Position numbers and translations under genes: made by a program
Source: Halioglobus japonicus
Lineage (GTDB): Bacteria > Pseudomonadota > Gammaproteobacteria > Pseudomonadales > Halieaceae
NCBI RefSeq assembly: GCF_001983995.1
Contig: NZ_CP019450.1
Coordinates: 1-64,000 of the forward strand
Length of the DNA stretch: 64,000 nt
Reading direction: 5' to 3'
In this document: one piece after another, positions 36,384-45,047 of the stretch
How the letters are laid out: the number at the start of each line of letters is the position of its first letter
How positions within the stretch are numbered: position 1 is the first letter of the stretch
The notes under the pieces: model-generated
Seen by the model: only the letters and a program-made list of their open reading frames with translations
What the model was told of the DNA's origin: nothing
The model's database searches: none

Positions 36384-37132
36384 CTCTGGCGGACCACTTC
36401 GAACAGGCAAATGCCGGTGGCCACGGAAACGTTCAGGCTGCTGACGGAGCCCGCCATGGGAAGTTTGATCAGGAAATCACAGTGCTCACGGGTAAGGCGG
36501 CGTAAACCGGCGCCCTCAGCCCCCATCACCAGCGCCATTGATCCCTTTAAGTCATTGTCATATATAAGTTTTTCAGCTTCGCCGGCAGCACCATAGACCC
36601 ACACACCCCGCTCCTGCAGGGCCTCCAGGGTGCGGGCGATGTTGGTCACCCGCACAAAGGGCACGACCTCGCCGGCCCCGCAAGCCACCTTCCGGGCGGT
36701 GGGGGTTAAGTCGGCAGATTTATCCTTGGGCACTACCACCGCATCCACCCCCGCGGCATCGGCTGAACGCATGCATGCCCCCAGGTTGTGAGGGTCTGTG
36801 ACCCCATCCAGCACCAGAATGAGCACTGGCTCCTGCTTGGCTTCCACCATGCGCAGCAAGTCCGCCTCCTGCCACAGGTTGGCCTGTTGCACTTCACCGT
36901 GTACCGGCTCATCCAGCGTTTCCGCCACTACCCCCTGATGTCGTCCGCTAACCATGGCATCGAGATCGCGCTTGGGCTCCCTGGCGATAGGCACTCCTTG
37001 GTTCTGGGCCAGCTCCAGCAGGGCAGAAATCCGCTTGTCGTCACGCCCCTCCTGCACCCACAACCGCTGCACCGACTTGGGCGCTTTGCGCAACAGGCTG
37101 TCGACAGCATGGAATCCGTATATGTACTGCAT
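36362..37132 (-). CDS. rlmB: 23S rRNA (guanosine-2'-O)-methyltransferase RlmB
   Basis: 256 residues. SpoU/TrmH methyltransferase with an N-terminal substrate-binding domain (IYGFHAVDSLLRKAPKSVQR). Knot motifs: LDGVTDPHNLGACMRSADAAG, VMGAEGAGLRRLTRE and LPMAGSVSSLNVSVATGICL. Methylates G2251 (E. coli numbering). The C-terminal QRTQGADL is encoded by a repeat arm. Repeats flank the gene on both sides; rnr follows the usual order upstream. Confidence 0.95.
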   Translation of the reverse strand: MQYIYGFHAVDSLLRKAPKSVQRLWVQEGRDDKRISALLELAQNQGVPIAREPKRDLDAMVSGRHQGVVAETLDEPVHGEVQQANLWQEADLLRMVEAKQEPVLILVLDGVTDPHNLGACMRSADAAGVDAVVVPKDKSADLTPTARKVACGAGEVVPFVRVTNIARTLEALQERGVWVYGAAGEAEKLIYDNDLKGSMALVMGAEGAGLRRLTREHCDFLIKLPMAGSVSSLNVSVATGICLFEVVRQRTQGADL

Positions 37133-37176
37133 AGTGTTCTCTCAAAACCTTTGGGGAGGCCTTAAAATTCTCAGAC

Positions 37177-37195
37177 AAATAAGACCTGACCCCAG
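37177..37195. repeat. Solitary right arm of the GGGGTCAGGTCT family
   Basis: AAATAAGACCTGACCCCAG matches the right arm of the palindromes at 13223 and 50539, with no full left arm nearby (a decayed TTGGGGAGGCCTTAAAATTC precedes it at 37151). Lies between rlmB and rnr. Confidence 0.75.
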
Positions 37196-37200
37196 GCGGG

Positions 37201-39534
37201 TTAGTAGCGGCGGCGGAGGCCGGTTTTGCCTTTGTTCTTTGGTTTCTTTTTGTCTTTGCGTTTGGGATCGCGTTTGGAACCGGGCTTGGGCTTGTGGTGC
37301 TTGTCCTTCTTGGGGGGGCGGGTATCGATCATTTCGAGGTCGATTTTGCGGTCGTCGAGATCGACACGGGCCACCTGCACGCGCACCTTGCCACCCAGTT
37401 TAAACGTGCGACCACTGCGCTCACCTATCAGGCGCTGTCGGTTCTTGTCGTAGTTGTAGTAGTCGCCCGGTAGCGAGGTGACATGGACAAGCCCTTCTAT
37501 ATACAAGTCCTGCAGTTCTACAAACAATCCAAAACTGGTGACAGCGGCGATCAGACCATCGAATTCGTCGCCCACATGCTCCTGCAGATATTCGCACTTG
37601 AGCCAGGCATTGACCTCGCGGGTGGCATCGTCGGCGCGGCGCTCCGTCATCGAGCACTGCTCGCCGTGCACCACCATAGCGGCCTCGTCGTAAGGGAAGA
37701 TGCGCTTGCGGGGGATCGGCTCGGCACCCTCCACCCTCAGCACACCCTCGGCGGGCTGCTCGGAGCGCACCAGCGCGCGAATACCGCGGTGCACCAGCAA
37801 ATCCGGATAGCGGCGAATGGGCGAGGTAAAGTGGGCATAGGCGTCGTAATGAAGGCCGAAGTGGCCGCCGTTGTCCGGCTGATACTGGGCCTGGCTCAGC
37901 GAGCGCAGCAACATGGTCTGGATCACATGCGCATCTTCGCGCTCAGCCACCTGCTGCAGCAAGTGCTGGTAATCGAGAGGCGTCGGTTTGGGGCCGCCGG
38001 ACAAATCCAGGCCCAACTCACCGAGGAAACTGCGCAAACCCTCCAACCGCTCTTCACTCGGCCCTTCATGCACCCGATACAGAATCGGCAATTCATTGGC
38101 CTCAAAGAACCGCGCCGCCGCCACATTGGCGCACAGCATGGCCTCCTCGATCAGCTTGTGGGCATCGTTGCGCACCACCGGCACAATCGACTCGATCTTC
38201 TTCTGGGCGTCAAAGATGATCCGGGTTTCCACGGTATCAAAATCGATGGCGCCACGGGTGTCGCGCTGCCCGCGCAGCACCTTGTACAACTCGTGGAGCA
38301 ACAGCAGATCAGGCACCCGGGCCGGATCCACGTCCGCATGCCAGCCTGCATCCAGCACCTCGCCCACCTGGGTATAGGTGAGCCGGGCATGGGAATGAAT
38401 CACCGCCTCATAGAACTGATACCGGAGCAATTTGCCCACACGACTGAGTTCCATTTCGCAGACCATGGCCAGACGGTCGACCTGGGGCTTGAGCGAGCAA
38501 AGCCCATTCGACAGTGCCTCAGGGAGCATCGGCACAACCCGCTCGGGAAAATACACCGAGTTGCCGCGATTAGCCGCCTCTTCGTCCAGGGCCATGCTCG
38601 GGCGCACATAGTGGGAGACATCGGCGATGGCGACATACAGGCGCCAGCCACCGCGGCGCTTCTCACAGAACACCGCGTCGTCGAAGTCCCGAGCGTCCTC
38701 GCCATCAATCGTGACGAAAGGCAGCTTGCGCAAATCCTTGCGGTTGCGCTTATCCGCTTCAGAGGGCTCATCTTCCAGACTCGCCGCCTCACGCTGCACC
38801 GCCTCCGGCCACTCCCAGGGAATCTCGTGGGAACGAATGGCCACGTCGATCTCCAGCCCAGGGTCCATATGGTCGCCCAGAATCTCGGTTATCGAGGCCT
38901 TGGCACCCAACTGCCGGGTGGGATAATCGGTGATCCTGGCCGTGACAATCTGGCCGTTGCGCGCGCCATTCTTTTCCTTGGGTGGAATCAGGAACTGGTG
39001 CGTGAGCCGGCCATTGTCGGGAATCACGAAGCCAATGCCGCTCTCCTCCTGGTAGCGCCCCACTACAGACGTAAGCCCCCGGGCCAGCACTTCCACCACC
39101 CGGCCCTCTAAGCGGCCGCGACGGTCTTCGCCGGTGACCAGCACCAGCACCTCGTCACCGTCGAACACAAAGTGCATCTGCCGGGCGCTGAGGTATATGT
39201 CTTCACCCTCTTCCAGCGGCATGGCGAAACCATAGCCATCGCGATGACCCTGCACTTTGCAATGCACGAGGTTCATCTTGTCGACAAGTCCATAGGCGCC
39301 CTTGCGGTCAGACATAATCTGGCCGTCGCGCTCCATGGCGCGTAGCCGCTTGCACAGGGCATCCACCTGCTCAACGTCAGCCAACTGGAGTCGCTTGGCC
39401 AGTTTGTTGTGATTCAGCGGTTTATTGGCGTCGCGCAGCACATCGAGAATGACCTCGCGGCTGGGAATGGGGTTGTCGTATTTTGCGGCCTCGCGCGCTG
39501 CGTGGGGGTCGGCAATGTTGCCTTTTTTGGCCAT
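37201..39534 (-). CDS. rnr: Ribonuclease R
   Basis: 777 residues. Order: N-terminal winged helix (SREVILDVLRDANKPLNHNK), two cold-shock domains, RNB catalytic domain with TIDGEDARDFDDAVFCEK (metal-binding aspartates, about 270-287), then S1 domain (DEFDGLIAAVTSFGLFVELQ) and a Lys/Arg-rich tail from about 735. 3'-5' exoribonuclease that degrades structured RNA and helps tmRNA quality control. rnr-rlmB order is conserved. Confidence 0.96.
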   Translation of the reverse strand: MAKKGNIADPHAAREAAKYDNPIPSREVILDVLRDANKPLNHNKLAKRLQLADVEQVDALCKRLRAMERDGQIMSDRKGAYGLVDKMNLVHCKVQGHRDGYGFAMPLEEGEDIYLSARQMHFVFDGDEVLVLVTGEDRRGRLEGRVVEVLARGLTSVVGRYQEESGIGFVIPDNGRLTHQFLIPPKEKNGARNGQIVTARITDYPTRQLGAKASITEILGDHMDPGLEIDVAIRSHEIPWEWPEAVQREAASLEDEPSEADKRNRKDLRKLPFVTIDGEDARDFDDAVFCEKRRGGWRLYVAIADVSHYVRPSMALDEEAANRGNSVYFPERVVPMLPEALSNGLCSLKPQVDRLAMVCEMELSRVGKLLRYQFYEAVIHSHARLTYTQVGEVLDAGWHADVDPARVPDLLLLHELYKVLRGQRDTRGAIDFDTVETRIIFDAQKKIESIVPVVRNDAHKLIEEAMLCANVAAARFFEANELPILYRVHEGPSEERLEGLRSFLGELGLDLSGGPKPTPLDYQHLLQQVAEREDAHVIQTMLLRSLSQAQYQPDNGGHFGLHYDAYAHFTSPIRRYPDLLVHRGIRALVRSEQPAEGVLRVEGAEPIPRKRIFPYDEAAMVVHGEQCSMTERRADDATREVNAWLKCEYLQEHVGDEFDGLIAAVTSFGLFVELQDLYIEGLVHVTSLPGDYYNYDKNRQRLIGERSGRTFKLGGKVRVQVARVDLDDRKIDLEMIDTRPPKKDKHHKPKPGSKRDPKRKDKKKPKNKGKTGLRRRY

Positions 39535-39667
39535 AGATTGGGGGTCGTCCGTGAGGATTATTGGGAGGATTCAGTATCCGTGTAAAAACATTATAAACGA
39601 GGATTGACAAAGCCGCGCACGAAATATAAAGTGCGCGCCCTCAACTGTTGTACAGCAACGGTTTGAA

Positions 39668-39754
39668 GCCCAGGTGGTGAAATTGGTAGACACGCTAGCT
39701 TCAGGTGCTAGTGCTCGCAAGGGCGTGGAGGTTCAAGTCCTCTCCTGGGCACCA
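39668..39754 (+). tRNA. tRNA-Leu (anticodon CAG)
   Basis: 87 bases with encoded CCA. Acceptor stem GCCCAGG/CCTGGGC, D-loop AATTGGTAGACA, anticodon CAG at 39702-39704 in loop CTTCAGGT, long class II variable arm TGCTCGCAAGGGCGT and T-arm GGTTCAAGTCC. All stems pair. Confidence 0.97.
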
Positions 39755-39763
39755 ATTTCCAAG

Positions 39764-39791
39764 AAAGCCAGTCTCTTGACTGGCTTTTTTT
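39764..39791 (+). terminator. Rho-independent terminator after tRNA-Leu
   Basis: AAAGCCAGTC and GACTGGCTTT form a ten-base stem with a TCTT loop, followed by further T. Confidence 0.9.
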
Positions 39792-39888
39792 GTGCCCGCT
39801 CGTTTAACAGGAGAGGACTCAAGCCACCCAGCACAGCTGGGCGGCGTTCAACCGCACTCATTGCTGCGCAATGAAAGCGTTTGCCTCA

Positions 39889-39938
39889 CTCTCCTGAGCA
39901 CCAATTCAAAGAAGGCCGAGCATTTTGCTCGGTCTTTT
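39889..39938 (+). other. Imperfect copy of the tRNA-Leu 3' end with a second terminator
   Basis: CTCTCCTGAGCACCAATT (39889-39906) repeats the tRNA 3' end and its flank CTCTCCTGGGCACCAATT (39739-39756) with one mismatch. It is followed by a second hairpin GGCCGAGC/GCTCGGTC and five T. The pattern fits a decayed tRNA duplicate or an attachment-site-like duplication. The rest of 39792-40230 holds nothing I recognise. Confidence 0.6.
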
Positions 39939-40234
39939 TCGTTTCCGGGATCGGACTTCCGACCGGCTGACACAACGTCCAAGTAGTGATCCAATCTGCA
40001 GGCAGCGTCATCCACAATCAGCCGCGCGCTCCGCCCAGGCCGTTACCGGCAAAGCTCGAACATGCCTCTCCGGGCAAGCCGGCCATCGCCTGGCCGAGCG
40101 ACAGTTTGGATTCATGGCCGCCCGCTTCTTGTATACGGATAGGCTGAGGCCCTGCCCAACGTCCAGCACATTCAGCGAGTTGGCATTCAATGCGACGAAA
40201 AATCATCGCAACGCGCTTTAGCCGCGCGCGAGTT

Positions 40235-40310
40235 ACCTGTACCTTATCCCAAGGTTACGGCTGTCGCTCAGGCCCTGAGCGAGCCGAACCCGGTACAGGG
40301 CGACAGAAGA
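40235..40310 (+). promoter_or_regulatory. Structured RNA leader of nhaC, candidate ion-sensing riboswitch
   Basis: P1: CCTGTACC (40236-40243) pairs with GGTACAGG (40292-40299). Inside it P2: GGTT-A-CGGCT (40253-40262, one bulged A) pairs with AGCCGAACC (40282-40290). P3: CGCTCAG/CTGAGCG (40265-40271 and 40275-40281) with a GCC loop. The only Shine-Dalgarno-like AGGG (40297-40300) is in the right strand of P1, ten bases before the nhaC ATG, so P1 would mask it. The gene downstream being a cation antiporter suggests an nhaA-I or DUF1646-type alkali-metal riboswitch; I could not compare consensus sequences. Confidence 0.55.
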
Positions 40311-41795
40311 ATGATAAAGACCAAAGACCTGAGCCTTTTTGATGCGATGATCATCGCCGCCACGCTGGTCGTGCTGCTGGGCGGCGCTATTGCGCTGTTT
40401 GGCAGCGACGCGCTGCAGGGCGCGACCCAGATAGCCTTAATGCTCACCGGCTTTGTGGGTGCGGTCATCGGCATGAAAAATGGTTTGAGCTGGAACGCAA
40501 TCGAAGCCAATATCGTCAAGGCCACTTCGCGCACCATTGGCACTAACCTCATCTTTTTATCCATTGGCTCATTGATCGGCAGCCTGATGCTGTCAGGTTC
40601 TGTGCCAACGCTGCTGTATGTCGGACTGAACATACTCTCTGCTGAGTACTTTTATCCGCTGTGCTGCCTGATCTGTGCGCTAACCTCATTGTGCATCGGC
40701 AGTTCCTGGACCACCGCGGCGACCGTGGGCGTAGGCCTGATCGGTGTCGCTTACGGCTTCTCGCTCTCGCCAGAGATCACCGCAGGCGCCGTCATTTCCG
40801 GCGCCTACTTCGGCGACAAAATGTCGCCCCTGTCAGAAACCACCAATCTGGCTCCCGCTGTCACTGGCAGCGAGTTGTTCAGCCACATCCGGCACATGAC
40901 ATGGGTATCGATACCCAGCTTTATTATCAGCGTTGTACTCTTCGCTATCGTTGGCCTGACCGCCAACGTCGAGAGCGAGAGCCAGGCCCAGGTAGAGCGT
41001 TTTCTTGTCACTCTGGACTCCAGCTTCAACATCGCATGGTACAACCTCATACCCATTGTCTTCGTGCTCGTGCTGGCGATAAAGCGAGTCCCGGCCCTGC
41101 TCGCCATCACCGCCGGTACGCTGCTCGCCTGTTTATTCGCGACGCTCTTCCAGCAACCGACATTATCTCGCTTTGTAAATGACAGTGAGCTGGGCCAGAC
41201 CATGCTGGTCATCAAGGGGCTCTGGCTCGTACTGTTCGACGGCTTCGTCCTCGCTTCAGGGAACGAGGACGTGGACTCACTGCTGTCTCGTGGCGGCATG
41301 AGTTCCATGGTAAATATGGTCTGGCTGGTCCTCAGCTCAATGATGATGGCCGGCGTCATGGAAAAGGTCGGCTTCATACAACTTATCATGCGCGGCATGG
41401 TGAGCCTGGTGAGATCGACAGGATCGCTAATCGCCACCACGATGACGACATGTATCGGCGTCAATGTGCTGACCGGAGATCAGTACCTCTCGCTTGTACT
41501 GCCCGGGCAGATGTGGCAAGAGGAATACCGCAAGCGCAATCTCGATACAGTCAACCTTTCGCGCACACTCGAAGATGCCGGGACGCTTACATCACCGCTT
41601 ATTCCCTGGAATGCCTGTGGTGTATTCATGGCAGGCACATTGGCCGTCGCCACCCTGAGCTATCTGCCGTACTGCTTCTTCAACCTGATTAACCCTGTCA
41701 TTGCGCTCGTATACGGCTATGCCAATATCAAGATAAAGCAACTCGATAAACTGACACCAGAACCTGAATCTCCGCCCCGTCAACACATCACTTAA
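40311..41795 (+). CDS. Na+/H+ antiporter NhaC family
   Basis: 494 residues, about eleven membrane segments. Typical NhaC-type parts: SLCIGSSWTTAATVGVGLIG, ISGAYFGDKMSPLSETTNLA (the conserved Asp and Ser/Glu cluster near 165-185), and late in the protein CIGVNVLTGDQYLSLVLPGQ and ALEDAGTLTSPLIPWNACG-like block (RTLEDAGTLTSPLIPWNA). Expected to expel Na+ for H+ at the inner membrane. First of three same-strand genes with an AspT-like exchanger and glutamate decarboxylase. Confidence 0.9.
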   Translation: MIKTKDLSLFDAMIIAATLVVLLGGAIALFGSDALQGATQIALMLTGFVGAVIGMKNGLSWNAIEANIVKATSRTIGTNLIFLSIGSLIGSLMLSGSVPTLLYVGLNILSAEYFYPLCCLICALTSLCIGSSWTTAATVGVGLIGVAYGFSLSPEITAGAVISGAYFGDKMSPLSETTNLAPAVTGSELFSHIRHMTWVSIPSFIISVVLFAIVGLTANVESESQAQVERFLVTLDSSFNIAWYNLIPIVFVLVLAIKRVPALLAITAGTLLACLFATLFQQPTLSRFVNDSELGQTMLVIKGLWLVLFDGFVLASGNEDVDSLLSRGGMSSMVNMVWLVLSSMMMAGVMEKVGFIQLIMRGMVSLVRSTGSLIATTMTTCIGVNVLTGDQYLSLVLPGQMWQEEYRKRNLDTVNLSRTLEDAGTLTSPLIPWNACGVFMAGTLAVATLSYLPYCFFNLINPVIALVYGYANIKIKQLDKLTPEPESPPRQHIT

Positions 41796-41943
41796 GGCAG
41801 GGAGCCTCAGTTCGACTCAGGTAGCACCGCCTGCAGGTACCTGTCGACAAAGTCGATGATCGGAACTTGAACAGACCCAAATCGTGAACTTAACTTGAAG
41901 AGATAACCCTTGGAAACGCCAAACATAAACTGAGGCCACACAG

Positions 41944-43629
41944 ATGCTCGGGTACATCTTCGACACACTGCGCTCCAACCCCGAGCTCGCCATTTTTCTG
42001 ACACTTGGCATCGGTTACGCCATTGGCCGGATTCGCATCGGCAACTTTGAGCTTGGCTCTGTGACAGGTGTATTACTGGCCGGCATTGTGGTGGGTCAGC
42101 TGGGCATAACGATCGACCCACTGGTCAAATCCGTCTTCTTTATCATGTTCCTGTTTGCCGTCGGTTACGGCGTGGGACCTCAGTTTGTGCACGGCATTGC
42201 TACCGACGGTGCACCCCAGGCCCTGTTCGCTGTCGTCATCACCGTGCTGTGCCTGCTATCGGTTTATATCGCTGCCGTCGTCGCTGGCTATGACGTGGGC
42301 TTCGCCGCTGGACTTCTAGCCGGTTCGCAAACCATTTCAGCATCTATAGGCCTGGCCACCGATGCCATCAATAATCTGGATATCAGCTCCGAAGAAAAGC
42401 AGACCATGCTCAATCACATCCCGGTGGCTTACGCGGTTGTTTATCTCTGGGGCACGATTGGCACGGGGCTTATTCTGTCAGTGCTCGGGCCCAAGCTGCT
42501 GCGCATTGATCTGGCCGAAGAGTGCAAGCGCTATGAGCGAGAAATGTCAGGCGGCCACCCACCCGAGGCCGGACAAACCGCCTGGCACCAGGTAGAGATG
42601 CGCGCCTACCAGTTGCACCAGGAGTGGCCAGTGGGTAAGACCATCGCCCACGCCGAGGCCCAGCACGAAGGTGTACGGGTGTTCACCCAGAGAATTCGTC
42701 GCGATGGCACTATTCTGGAGTTCGACGAAGACACCGTGTTTCAAGCTGGTGACATCGTTGCCGTCTCTGGCAAGCGCGAGGTTATTGTCGCGCTGGGCAA
42801 CAACCACCAGGAAGTTGAGGACCGCGAACTGCTCGACGTGCCCACGGAGCGGGTCAACCTCGTGATTACCCACAAAGGCTACGCCGGCAAAACCATCATC
42901 GATCTGGCCCGCGAAAAGTTCACCCGCGGTGTCTACCTGAACAAGATCACTCGCGGCGCTACATCGGTGGAGATACCGCTCCTCCCCCTCACAGAAATTC
43001 ACAGAGGCGACATTCTGACCATCGTCGGCACCCGCAAGGACACCAGTCGAGTGGTTAACGCCATGGGCTATGCCGACCGTCCCAGCTCCGAAACAGATAT
43101 GGTCTGGGTGGGACTTGCCATCGCCATTGGCGGCCTGATCGGCGCGCTCACCCTGCCCGTAGGAGGTGTACCCGTCACGCTGTCCACCTCTGGCGGCGCG
43201 CTGATCGCCGGCATTCTGCTCGGCTGGCTGAGGGGCGTACACCCCACCTTTGGCGCTGTACCATCCGGCGCCCTCTGGATGATGAACTCTGTCGGGCTGA
43301 ACGTATTTATTGCCGTGGTCGGCATTACCTCTGGCCCGACGTTTATCGCAGGCCTGCAGGAGGTGGGCTTTGGCATTTTCTTCTGGGGCATCTTCGCCAC
43401 GTCCGTGCCCATGCTCCTGGCGCCACTCATCGGCAAATACATCTTCAAGTTTGATCCCGCGATTAACCTCGGCGCTTGCGGCGGCGCCAGAACCAGCACT
43501 GCGTCGGTCGCCATGGTGGGCGACGTGGCCAAGAGCAACGTGCCCATGCTGGGCTACACCGTACCCTATGCCGTCGCCAACACCACACTGACTCTCTGGG
43601 GGCTGGTCATCGTGCTTATGCTTGCCTGA
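41944..43629 (+). CDS. AspT-family amino acid exchanger
   Basis: 561 residues in the AspT layout: N-terminal membrane half with LLAGIVVGQLGITIDPLVKS and LLAGSQTISASIGLATDAI, a central cytoplasmic part with two RCK_C-like domains (about 210-370; EGVRVFTQRIRRDG, then HRGDILTIVGTRKD), and a C-terminal membrane half with LGACGGARTSTASVAMVGD. Characterised AspT swaps aspartate for alanine and, with a decarboxylase, makes proton-motive force. Being next to glutamate decarboxylase, this one probably swaps glutamate for GABA; that is inference. GAGG lies nine bases before the ATG. Confidence 0.88.
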   Translation: MLGYIFDTLRSNPELAIFLTLGIGYAIGRIRIGNFELGSVTGVLLAGIVVGQLGITIDPLVKSVFFIMFLFAVGYGVGPQFVHGIATDGAPQALFAVVITVLCLLSVYIAAVVAGYDVGFAAGLLAGSQTISASIGLATDAINNLDISSEEKQTMLNHIPVAYAVVYLWGTIGTGLILSVLGPKLLRIDLAEECKRYEREMSGGHPPEAGQTAWHQVEMRAYQLHQEWPVGKTIAHAEAQHEGVRVFTQRIRRDGTILEFDEDTVFQAGDIVAVSGKREVIVALGNNHQEVEDRELLDVPTERVNLVITHKGYAGKTIIDLAREKFTRGVYLNKITRGATSVEIPLLPLTEIHRGDILTIVGTRKDTSRVVNAMGYADRPSSETDMVWVGLAIAIGGLIGALTLPVGGVPVTLSTSGGALIAGILLGWLRGVHPTFGAVPSGALWMMNSVGLNVFIAVVGITSGPTFIAGLQEVGFGIFFWGIFATSVPMLLAPLIGKYIFKFDPAINLGACGGARTSTASVAMVGDVAKSNVPMLGYTVPYAVANTTLTLWGLVIVLMLA

Positions 43630-43685
43630 GCCACGGAGGCCCGAGCAGCCACTGCTAACAGAACTTTTGTATAAGGAAACAACAC

Positions 43686-45047
43686 ATGTCTGAAGACAAA
43701 AAAATGACCGTGTATGAGGAGTTCAACATTGAGGTTCCCCAGGATGCTTTTCCCCAGGAGTCCATCAGCGCAAGTGCCGCGCGGGCCCTGGTGGATTCCG
43801 CCATGTGGACCGACGCCAATCCCATGTTAAACCTATCGAGCTTTGTCACCACATATATGGAGCCTGAGGTACGCGACCTGATGACAGAGCACCTGCACGT
43901 CAACTATGTCGACCACGACATGTATCCGAAAACCTACGCCATGGAACAGCTCATGGTGAAGTGGCTGCACGATTTGTGGAACGGCCCCAAGGACAAGGAG
44001 CCCTATGGCTCAGCCACCGTGGGCAGCTCCGAGGCCTGTATGCTGGCGGGCCTGGCGCACAAGTGGAACTGGCGGGAAAAGCGCAAAGCCGAGGGGAAAG
44101 ACACCTCAAGGCCAAACATGGTCACCGGCGGTAATGTGCAGGTGGTGTGGAAAAAGTTTATGCGTTACTTCGACGTGGAAGATCACATCATCCCGCTGGA
44201 GCCCGGCAACTACCGGCTCACCGCCGAGCATCTGGATGAATATGTCGACGAGAACACGATCTGCGTAGTGGCCATTGCCGGACAGACCTTTACCGGCGAG
44301 GACGACGACATTCAGGCCATTCACGACTGGCTCGATGAGTACGAGAAGAAAACCGGCATCTCCATCCCGCTGCATATCGACGGCGCCTCCGGCGGGTTCG
44401 TAAACCCCTTCCTCTACCCCGACTACGAGTGGGACTTCCGCCTGCCGCGTGTGGCCTCCATCAATGCCTCCGGACACAAGTTCGGGCTGGTGTACCCAGG
44501 CATTGGCTGGGTGATTTTCCGCGAGAAGGAGATTTTCAACGAGGGGCTCATTTTTTATGTGAACTACCTCGGCGGCGAATCCGCCACCGCCACGCTCAAC
44601 TTTAGCCGCAACGCCGGGCAAATCATCGCCCAGTGCTACAAGTTCCTGCACCACGGCCGGGAAGGCTACACTCGTATCATGCAGCAGACGGTAGAAAACG
44701 CTGCCTACCTGCGCGATCGCCTGGTCGACAGTGATTACTTTGAAATCATGAACCAGACTCAACGCATTCCGGTGGTGGCGCTCACCCTGAATGACGACAT
44801 CACGCGCTTTAACGAATTCGATGTGTCTTACAAGGTGCGCGAGAAAGGCTGGGTACTGTCGGCGTACACCATGCCACCCAATGCACAGTCCATTAACTCA
44901 CTGCGGATTGTAGTGCGCCCGCATCTCAATCGTACTGTGGTCGAACAACTGGCCAACGACATTATCGCAGCCTGCGATTACCTCGCTGAATTCGGAGGTA
45001 CCGCCAAACCGCCCGAGCTGCACGCGCACTCGTCACACAAGTGTTAG
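43686..45047 (+). CDS. gad: Glutamate decarboxylase
   Basis: 453 residues, close to GadB length. PLP lysine in SINASGHKFGLVYPGIGW (Lys about 265), HIDGASGGFVNPF with the cofactor Asp, and early SFVTTYMEPEVRDLM and YGSATVGSSEACMLAGLA are all intact. Converts glutamate to GABA, using up a proton. AAGGA nine bases before the ATG. The C-terminus HAHSSHKC keeps the His-rich end that in GadB forms the pH-dependent plug. Follows an AspT-like exchanger and NhaC, so the unit probably protects against low pH or salt stress. Confidence 0.93.
   Translation: MSEDKKMTVYEEFNIEVPQDAFPQESISASAARALVDSAMWTDANPMLNLSSFVTTYMEPEVRDLMTEHLHVNYVDHDMYPKTYAMEQLMVKWLHDLWNGPKDKEPYGSATVGSSEACMLAGLAHKWNWREKRKAEGKDTSRPNMVTGGNVQVVWKKFMRYFDVEDHIIPLEPGNYRLTAEHLDEYVDENTICVVAIAGQTFTGEDDDIQAIHDWLDEYEKKTGISIPLHIDGASGGFVNPFLYPDYEWDFRLPRVASINASGHKFGLVYPGIGWVIFREKEIFNEGLIFYVNYLGGESATATLNFSRNAGQIIAQCYKFLHHGREGYTRIMQQTVENAAYLRDRLVDSDYFEIMNQTQRIPVVALTLNDDITRFNEFDVSYKVREKGWVLSAYTMPPNAQSINSLRIVVRPHLNRTVVEQLANDIIAACDYLAEFGGTAKPPELHAHSSHKC

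Noticed and set aside
37483..39111. 542-residue plus-strand frame inside rnr
   Set aside because: Antisense shadow of a fully conserved RNase R.
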